Origin: Deltaproteobacteria bacterium
GTDB taxonomy: Bacteria; Desulfobacterota; Desulfarculia; Desulfarculales; Desulfarculaceae
NCBI GenBank assembly: GCA_020444205.1
Contig: JAHLLJ010000002.1
Span: forward strand, 25,860 to 89,859
Direction of reading: 5' to 3'
Length of the DNA: 64,000 bases
A program made the position numbers and the translations under genes. Below, in pieces: positions 59,102 through 64,000 of the stretch. Numbering within the stretch: the first letter of the stretch is position 1; every line of letters starts with the position of its first letter. Under the pieces are notes generated by a model that worked only from the letters and a program-made list of their open reading frames with translations, did not search any database and had not been told where the DNA came from.

Positions 59102-61183
59102 ATGAACCAGCCAGCTAATCGCACGGAACACGGCCATCCGTCGGATACGCATCCCCCTGTGCGCGGCAGAGTGTTTCCCTTCAGCGCCCTGGTGGGCCAG
59201 CAGGAAATGAAACTGTCCCTGAAACTCAACGCCGTGGACCCGGGCGTGGGTGGTGTTTTGGTGCGCGGCGAAAAGGGAACCGCCAAATCCACCGCAGTTC
59301 GCGCCCTGGCGGCCATCCTGCCCCAAATCGAGACGGTGGAGGACTGCTCATTCGGCTGCGATCCCACCGACCCCCGCCTGATGTGCGACCACTGCCTCGA
59401 AGCATTTCAGACCGCTAGGCAGGGCAGCGTTGTTAGCAAAAAGGTGCGGGTGGTGGATCTACCGCTGAACGCCACCGAGGACATGGTCTTGGGCGGACTG
59501 GATTTCGGCAAGGCGGTCAAGACCGGCCGACGCCACTTTATGCCCGGCTTGCTGGCCAAGGCCAACCGGGGCTTTTTGTATATCGATGAAGTCAACCTGC
59601 TCGACGACCATCTGGTGGACGTGATCTTGGACGCCGCCTCCAGCGGCCAGAACTGCTTGGAGCGCGAGGGGGTCTCATTCAGCCATCCCGCCTGTTTCGT
59701 GCTGGTGGGCACTATGAACCCCGAGGAAGGCGAGCTGCGGCCCCAGCTTTTGGACCGTTTCGGCCTGTGTGTGGAGGTGGGCGGCGAACCGGAGCCCGAG
59801 GCTCGCGTGGAGCTGATGGAACGGCGCGAGGCCTTTGACCGGGACCCCGAGGCTTATGGCAGACAATACCAACAAACAGACCAGGTCGTGGCTAATGAGG
59901 TGGAACGGGCCCGCAAACTCCTGCCATCGGTGAGCTTGCCCCGCCGCTTGCGCAGCTTCATCACCGCCTTGTGCGTGGAAAACAACGTAGCCGGACACCG
60001 CGCCGACCTGGTCATCGAGCGGGCCGCAAGGGCCTTGGCCGCCCTGCAGGGCCGCCGCGAGGTAGACCAAGAAGACATCTCCGCCGTGGCTCCGCTGGCC
60101 CTGCGCCACCGCCGGCGCGATGCCGCCCCGCCACCGCCCGAGCCACCCGAGCCACCCGAGGAAGAACTCAACGACCAGGAAGACCGGGAGCAGGAGGATC
60201 CGGATCAGCCCGAGCCATCGCCCGAGCAGGACCAGGGCCAGCTGGACCAGGGCGACGGAGAGGAAGGCTTTGAGCTGCCCCTGCCCGAGCCTCCGGAACA
60301 AGGCCCGGACAATGACAGCGAGGCGGGCAACGATCCCCCCGAGGAGGTTCACCAGATCGGCCAGACCTTCAAGGTCAAGCCCATCAAGCAGCCCAAGGAC
60401 CGCAAGTTGCGCCGGGGCTCGGGTCGCCGCTCGGCCACCCGCACGGCTCAGAAGCTGGGGCGCTACGTAAAAAGCTCCCTGCGTGGGCCGGAGCAGGACC
60501 TCGCCCTGGATGCCACCTTGCGGGCCGCCGCTCCCTATCAACTCTCCCGGCGGGAGCAGACCGGTTTGGCGGTGTGCGTCAAGCCCCAGGACCTGCGCCT
60601 GAAGGTCCGCGAAAAGCGGGTGGGCAACTTCCTGCTGTTTCTGGTGGACGCCTCGGGTTCCATGGGAGCCCAGGCCCGCATGTCGGCCACCAAGGGTGCT
60701 GTACTTTCGTTGCTGTTGGATGCTTACCAGAAGCGTGACAAGGTGGCGCTGATCACCTTCCGGGGCTGGGAGGCCCAATTGGCCCTGCCACCCACCAACT
60801 CCATCGAACTGGCAGCCAAGTTGCTGGCCGAACTGCCCGTAGGCGGGCGCACGCCCCTGACCGCTGGTCTGGTCCAGGCCCAGGAACAGCTGACCCGCCA
60901 CCTGCGCAAAGACCCGGACAGCAGGCCCATAGCGCTGATTCTCACCGACGGCCGGGCCAATGCCGGCCTTGGCTCGGACGCGCCGCCTCATGAAGAAGCA
61001 ATCAACTTGGCTGCTCGCATGGGCCAGGACGAACGGGTCCGCTATGTGGTCGTGGATACCGAAGCACCGGGTATCGTGCGCCTCAACTTAGCCTCGCATC
61101 TGGCCACGGCCCTGGGCGGGGAATATTTCAAGATCGACGACCTAAAAGTCCAAGACCTGGTGAACCTCGCCAGGAAGGAATGA
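59102..61183 (+). CDS. ChlD/BchD-type chelatase subunit: AAA+ domain, acidic-proline linker, VWA domain
   Basis: A 693-residue protein. Residues about 18-340 are an AAA+ ATPase with intact Walker A GEKGTAKST (about 58-66), Walker B GFLYIDEVNLLDD (about 158-170) and the sensor region GTMNPEEGELRPQLLDRFGL. A CSFGC...CDHC insertion (about 82-100) could bind metal. Residues about 340-420 are rich in Pro, Glu, Asp and Gln. Residues about 508-690 are a VWA domain with MIDAS motif DASGSMG and TDGRANAG. It would form a hexameric ring with ChlI to drive metal insertion by a CobN/BchH partner. That partner is at 39084-42872, under another riboswitch. Confidence 0.93.
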   Translation: MNQPANRTEHGHPSDTHPPVRGRVFPFSALVGQQEMKLSLKLNAVDPGVGGVLVRGEKGTAKSTAVRALAAILPQIETVEDCSFGCDPTDPRLMCDHCLEAFQTARQGSVVSKKVRVVDLPLNATEDMVLGGLDFGKAVKTGRRHFMPGLLAKANRGFLYIDEVNLLDDHLVDVILDAASSGQNCLEREGVSFSHPACFVLVGTMNPEEGELRPQLLDRFGLCVEVGGEPEPEARVELMERREAFDRDPEAYGRQYQQTDQVVANEVERARKLLPSVSLPRRLRSFITALCVENNVAGHRADLVIERAARALAALQGRREVDQEDISAVAPLALRHRRRDAAPPPPEPPEPPEEELNDQEDREQEDPDQPEPSPEQDQGQLDQGDGEEGFELPLPEPPEQGPDNDSEAGNDPPEEVHQIGQTFKVKPIKQPKDRKLRRGSGRRSATRTAQKLGRYVKSSLRGPEQDLALDATLRAAAPYQLSRREQTGLAVCVKPQDLRLKVREKRVGNFLLFLVDASGSMGAQARMSATKGAVLSLLLDAYQKRDKVALITFRGWEAQLALPPTNSIELAAKLLAELPVGGRTPLTAGLVQAQEQLTRHLRKDPDSRPIALILTDGRANAGLGSDAPPHEEAINLAARMGQDERVRYVVVDTEAPGIVRLNLASHLATALGGEYFKIDDLKVQDLVNLARKE

Positions 61184-61190
61184 AAAGACT

Positions 61191-62219
61191 ATGAACACCA
61201 CCTATCCCTTTGCGGCCATGGTCGGCCAGCAAGACATGAAACTCTCGCTGATACTCAACGTGATCAATCCAGGTCTGTCGGGGGTTTTGATCAGAGGCGA
61301 AAAAGGCACGGGTAAATCCACCGCTGCCAGGGCCCTGGCCGAAATTCTGCCGGATATCGAAGTGGTGGACGAGTGTCCCTTCAACCTGGAGCCCGGCGAG
61401 TGCGGGGGGGAGTTGTGCCAAACCTGTACCGTGGTTGACTGCGGCTACAAACAGGCTGCGGAGCAAGGGACCAAAAGTCACGCCCGGCCGGTGAAAGTGG
61501 TGGAGTTGCCCGTGGGGGCCACCGAGGACCGGGTGGTGGGGGCCATCGACCTGGAACGCGCCCTCAAGGAGGGCGAAAAGCACTTTGAGCCGGGCATCCT
61601 GGCCCAGGCCCACCGGGCCATTCTTTACGTGGACGAGGTGAACCTGCTGGAAGACCATGTGGTGGACGTGCTCCTAGACAGCGCGGCCATGGGGGTGAAC
61701 ACCGTGGAGCGCGAGGGTGTCTCCTTCACCCACCCCGCCCGCTTCACCCTGGTGGGCACCATGAACCCCGAAGAAGGCGAGTTGCGGCCCCAGCTGCTGG
61801 ACCGTTTCGGCCTATGCGTGCTGGTCCAGGGTCTGGGCAACGCCGAGGAGCGGGTGGAGATCATGGAGCGTCGCCTGGCCTATGAACAGGGCCCAGAAGC
61901 CTTTGCCCGCGGTTATGAAAGGGAATCGGCCAAGCTAACCGAAAAGATTAGCCAGGCCCGCGAACGCTGGCCCCAGGTGGAGGCTGACCGCCAAATCATG
62001 TTGCGCATCGCCCAGGCCTGTCTACAGGTGGGCGTGGACGGCCACCGGGGCGACATCATAACCCTTAAGACGGCCAAGGCCCTGGCTGCCTGGCAGGGCC
62101 GTGTGCAAGTGGAGGCCGCCGACGTGGACCGGGCCTTGGAGCTGGTCCTACCACACCGGGTGCGGCGTAAGCCTTTCGAGGAAGTCGCCTCATCCGGTTC
62201 CGCCTTCCGGGCGGCCTGA
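61191..62219 (+). CDS. ChlI/BchI-type chelatase AAA+ ATPase
   Basis: A 342-residue AAA+ ATPase with Walker A GEKGTGKST (about residues 36-44), a cysteine-rich insertion CPFNLEPGECGGELCQTC near residues 62-79, Walker B AILYVDEVNLLEDHVVDVLLDSA, sensor region GTMNPEEGELRPQLLDRFGL and a C-terminal [23 protein letters not shown] helix bundle. It starts 7 bases after the ChlD-type gene. No magnesium-tetrapyrrole (bacteriochlorophyll) genes are present, so it most likely powers the CobN-type protein. The decayed copy at 24944-25459 shares its C-terminus. Confidence 0.94.
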   Translation: MNTTYPFAAMVGQQDMKLSLILNVINPGLSGVLIRGEKGTGKSTAARALAEILPDIEVVDECPFNLEPGECGGELCQTCTVVDCGYKQAAEQGTKSHARPVKVVELPVGATEDRVVGAIDLERALKEGEKHFEPGILAQAHRAILYVDEVNLLEDHVVDVLLDSAAMGVNTVEREGVSFTHPARFTLVGTMNPEEGELRPQLLDRFGLCVLVQGLGNAEERVEIMERRLAYEQGPEAFARGYERESAKLTEKISQARERWPQVEADRQIMLRIAQACLQVGVDGHRGDIITLKTAKALAAWQGRVQVEAADVDRALELVLPHRVRRKPFEEVASSGSAFRAA

Positions 62220-62225
62220 TAGGCC

Positions 62226-62339
62226 ATGGACGACAGGGCCGAATTCCTGGTTCTGTCGCTGACCCAGCGCTGCAATCTGCGCTGTGTCTATTGCTTCGCC
62301 GGGGCTGATCCAGCCCATATTTGTCGGACACCTTGCTAA
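62226..62339 (+). pseudogene. Radical SAM protein, truncated after 32 native codons by an insertion element
   Basis: Starting 6 bases after the ChlI-type stop, an ATG frame encodes LVLSLTQRCNLRCVYCFAGADPAH, with the radical SAM CxxxCxxC motif (C16, C20, C23). At about 62322 the sequence becomes the terminal inverted repeat of an IS3-type element and the frame ends at TAA 62337. The rest of the gene is not found after the element, so it was lost. The paralogous position of the intact radical SAM gene beside cobN suggests a related function. Confidence 0.85.
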
Positions 62340-62368
62340 GCGAGTAAATTGCTTTACGGAGGTGATCC

Positions 62369-62670
62369 ATGACCGATCAGAAGAATCGGAGGCAGGTAAG
62401 CCGGCGGCGGTACTCGGGCTAGTTCAAGACAGAAGCCCTTGGCCTCGCCGAGCAGGTGGGGGGTTGTCCGGTGCGGCCAAGCAGCTTGGCCTGCATGAAT
62501 CTCCGCTTTATGCTTGGCGCAAGAAAGCCCGGTATGAGGCCAGCTGGAGCGAGACCGAGAAGGCACTGGCCATTGAGAATGCTAGGCTCAAGCGCCAACT
62601 GGCCAAACAGGAAGAGAAGTTGGCTCTGTTAAAAAAGGCGGCCGCGTACTTCGCGAAAGGCCTGAAGTAA
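62369..62670 (+). pseudogene. IS3-type OrfA, with an internal stop and a frameshift
   Basis: GGAGG precedes ATG 62369. The frame MTDQKNRRQVSRRRYSG stops at a TAG at 62420-62422 where related proteins continue (FKTEALGLAEQ follows in frame). Near 62460 the similarity moves to another frame: LSGAAKQLGLHESPLYAWRKKARYEASW, then a leucine-zipper-like segment (ALAIENARLKRQLAKQEEKLALLKKAAAYFAKGLK), which is the typical OrfA end. Confidence 0.8.
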
Positions 62671-63149
62671 AGTACGCATTTATACACAAGCATGTAGGCC
62701 AAGCCAGCATCCGAGCTCAGTGTGAGGTTTATGGCGTGTCGCGTAGCGGCTATTACGCTTGGCGGCGCAGGCAAGATCGCCTCAGCCGAAGACAGTTTGC
62801 CCGTTATCATCTAGACCTGTTGGTGGCAGAGGCCTTTGCCGCCCCTAGGGGCCGTAGCGGCTCGGTGGGGCTTACCCTTGACCTTGATGAGTTGGGCCAC
62901 AAATATAATCGCAAGACCGTAGCAGCCAGCATGAAAAGGCAGGGGCTGGTTGCTATGACAATGCCTTGGGCGGAGAGTTTCTTTCACACTCTCAGGGTGG
63001 AGATGGTCCACGGCGAGAGCTGCGCCACACGTGAGGACATGCGTCGAGCCATATTCGAGTATATTGAAGTGGACTACAACCGATCCAGGAGGTATAGCGC
63101 CAACGGCTACATCAGCCCATTGGCCTTTGAACAAAAAATGGCCGTTTAA
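62670..63149 (+). pseudogene. IS3-type OrfB (transposase) with an internal deletion of the DDE core
   Basis: The frame beginning near the OrfA stop encodes KYAFIHKHVGQASIRAQCEVYGVSRSGYYAWRRRQ and TLDLDELGHKYNRKTVAASMKRQGLVA, then jumps directly to the C-terminal WAESFFHTLRVEMVHGE...IFEYIEVDYNRSRRYSANGYISPLAFE. The intervening catalytic region with the two Asp residues is missing (about 150 codons compared with normal OrfB), although the frame remains open. It cannot be an active transposase. Confidence 0.82.
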
Positions 63150-63251
63150 CGAATTGTCCGCTGTTACTGGATAAGATCAATTGGACTGGGTTAAGGGGGA
63201 CAGGTCAGGTTAGCAGGAAATAGAAAAGTAGTTGATAGTTTTGATCAGTGC

Positions 63252-63866
63252 GTGTTACACACATCAAAATGAAAAAGAATAGCGATTTAGAATTTTCCTC
63301 AGGCGGCGTTTGTCGTTTGTTGGGCATAGCGCGCGAGGCGCTACGTGAGTGGCAAGTACGCGGGTATGTGGTTCCTAGCAGGTTTGTTCCATGGGGTTCA
63401 CGCGAAAAGGCGATGTTCAGTTTGCGAGAGGTTTACTTGGTGGAAACCTTTCGCCGACTGCTTGCCTTTGGCCTGTCACGGGATCAGGCCAGTCGTGTTA
63501 TTGCTCACATGCGCAGCAAACATGCTCCGCCTATAACCGCTTGGCAGGACAGCACCAATTCCTTAGATCAAGAAGATGAGTCCCGCAGTGTGATTTATCT
63601 GGCTGATGGGATACCGGTAGGGATGGTGAGCATTAGCGATGATGGTGATTATGGTCTGGAGTTCAAAAAGGGAGAGTTGACCGTCCTAAGTGGTGGACGT
63701 CTTAGGAGGTTAACGGACTTGAGAAACAGGAAGGGAAAACCTGTGATGAGTAGGCCACCTGCTTGGGACACTATTTTGGTCTTTGACGTTGCAAAGGTTC
63801 GCCAGTTTGTTAACGAGCGAGTAAGCTAAAAATTTTTGAATCATTATATATGTGTGTTACACACAT
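63252..63866 (+). repeat. Direct repeat GTGTTACACACAT flanking the MerR-like gene
   Basis: The 13-mer occurs at 63252-63264 and 63854-63866, followed in both cases by an A-rich stretch ending AAGAAT. The first copy overlaps the presumed start region of the regulator gene and the second lies just after its stop. Each copy contains a GTGT/ACAC dyad, so both could be operators for the protein encoded between them. A remnant duplication is the other option. Confidence 0.55.
63269..63829 (+). CDS. MerR-like helix-turn-helix regulator of unknown signal
   Basis: A 186-residue protein if started at ATG 63269; a GTG at 63248 is possible but lies within the repeat, and no strong ribosome site is seen for either. 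Residues about 10-75 resemble a MerR-type winged helix (SSGGVCRLLGIAREALREWQVRGYVVPSRF...FSLREVYLVETFRRLLAFGLSRDQASRVIAHM). The C-terminal part (VIYLADGIPVGMVSISDDGDYGL...) is unrecognised and may bind a ligand. Base composition is more AT-rich than the chromosome around it, and it lies between a broken IS and a tRNA, which fits acquired DNA. Confidence 0.7.
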   Translation: MKKNSDLEFSSGGVCRLLGIAREALREWQVRGYVVPSRFVPWGSREKAMFSLREVYLVETFRRLLAFGLSRDQASRVIAHMRSKHAPPITAWQDSTNSLDQEDESRSVIYLADGIPVGMVSISDDGDYGLEFKKGELTVLSGGRLRRLTDLRNRKGKPVMSRPPAWDTILVFDVAKVRQFVNERVS

Positions 63867-63913
63867 AAAAAAGAATTAAGGACCTATTTCACCACCTACT
63901 TCACCAAAAAGAA

Positions 63914-63943
63914 GGAGGGGCAGCGGTGAAGCTGCAACCCTCC
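63914..63943. terminator. Hairpin terminator between the MerR-like gene and the tRNA
   Basis: GGAGGG (63914) pairs with CCCTCC (63938), with an inner GCAGC/GCTGC helix. T-rich runs follow in both directions: GATATTTTTT on the plus strand and TTCTTTTT on the minus strand. It could end both the regulator transcript and the tRNA transcript. Confidence 0.75.
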
Positions 63944-63952
63944 GATATTTTT

Positions 63953-64000
63953 TGGCAGTCCCAACGGGACTCGAACCCGTGTCTTCGGCGTGAGAGGGCG
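63953..64000 (-). tRNA. tRNA, 3' part (probably Glu, anticodon CTC), continuing beyond the window
   Basis: On the minus strand the sequence ends in an encoded CCA (complement of 63953-63955), preceded by discriminator G, a 7-base acceptor strand TGGGACT, and a T arm ACGGG-TTCGAGT-CCCGT. Further 5' the anticodon loop reads C-T-CTC-A-C. A G discriminator and this loop fit tRNA-Glu(CTC). The 5' half is outside the window, so the D arm and acceptor pairing cannot be checked; one anticodon-stem pair looks mismatched. Confidence 0.8.

Larger units (their letters stand above)
62322..63162 (+). mobile_element. Decayed IS3-type insertion element
   Basis: The left end reads TGTCGGACACCTTGCTA, and the right end on the complement reads AGCGGACAATTCGTTA, which match imperfectly as terminal repeats. 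Inside are orfA and orfB remnants of an IS3-family element, but the total length (about 840 bases) is well short of the usual 1.2-1.5 kb because orfB has lost its catalytic core. The boundaries are estimates from the repeats. Confidence 0.7.

Noticed and set aside
59102-62219. Magnesium chelatase for (bacterio)chlorophyll synthesis
   Set aside because: The ATPase family fits, but there are no BchH, BchM, BchE or other photosynthesis genes, and the operon is under a cobalamin riboswitch, which favours a CobN partner.
1-64000. CRISPR arrays, rRNA genes, replication origins
   Set aside because: No regularly spaced repeats, rRNA segments or DnaA-box clusters were seen on reading through the window.

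Overview
The window is GC-rich DNA (about 60-65 % by eye) from an anaerobic bacterium. The best fit is a Desulfobacterota lineage such as Desulfarculales. The evidence is ferredoxin-dependent 2-oxoacid oxidation, oxygen-sensitive radical-type and [4Fe-4S] dehydratases, molybdenum hydroxylases with a split large subunit, the anaerobic (early cobalt insertion) B12 pathway, and a Tat-exported molybdopterin reductase of the polysulfide/thiosulfate/tetrathionate type. The lineage is inferred from gene content only.

Layout. (1) 1-6450, plus strand: end of a 2-oxoacid:ferredoxin oxidoreductase alpha subunit, its beta subunit, a Tm-1/UPF0261 protein, a metallo-beta-lactamase hydrolase, a class II aldolase, a ComB-like phosphatase, an unrecognised protein and an MFS transporter, packed as one operon. 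(2) 6519-20074, minus strand: a catabolic island with two IlvD/Edd dehydratases, a 4-hydroxybutyryl-CoA dehydratase-type enzyme, a four-subunit molybdenum hydroxylase (FAD, FeS and two halves of the Mo subunit), a beta-hydroxyacid dehydrogenase, a metal-dependent hydrolase of the DUF6282 type, a LarA-fold protein without the racemase residues and a GntR/FCD regulator. A MaoC-type hydratase lies inside it on the plus strand. (3) 20636-23483, plus strand: a second, FAD-less molybdenum hydroxylase divergent from the regulator. The promoter region between them holds a 16-bp inverted repeat that is a good operator candidate. An unrelated alpha/beta hydrolase follows.

(4) 24700-62340 is dominated by tetrapyrrole metabolism and carries five cobalamin riboswitches, each followed by a terminator hairpin. 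Riboswitch 1 leads only to a decayed ChlI-type ATPase. Riboswitch 2 leads the cbiA-C-L-D-ET-F-G-H-K operon for anaerobic corrin synthesis (no cbiJ in the window). Riboswitch 3 leads a ten-gene operon: ABC exporter pair, TonB receptor, radical SAM/SPASM protein, CobN-type chelatase, CcsA-like and ResB-like membrane proteins, and a BtuFCD-type importer. Riboswitch 4 (minus strand) controls a BtuB-like receptor and has a clear sigma-70 promoter. Riboswitch 5 leads a nitrilase-superfamily protein, the ChlD-type and ChlI-type ATPases that would partner CobN, and the stump of a second radical SAM gene. An IS481-type element (50431-51484) and a ttrBCA-ordered reductase operon with its TorD-like chaperone are interposed.

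(5) 62322-64000: a decayed IS3-type element that truncates the radical SAM gene, a MerR-like regulator flanked by a direct repeat, a bidirectional terminator, and the 3' part of a minus-strand tRNA, probably Glu(CTC).

The most unusual content is the pair of riboswitch-controlled operons that together encode an ATP-dependent three-subunit chelatase (CobN + ChlI + ChlD) next to an ATP-independent cobaltochelatase (CbiK), with associated radical SAM, nitrilase and cytochrome-biogenesis-like genes. This looks like a B12-regulated tetrapyrrole uptake and remodelling system. That function is inference.
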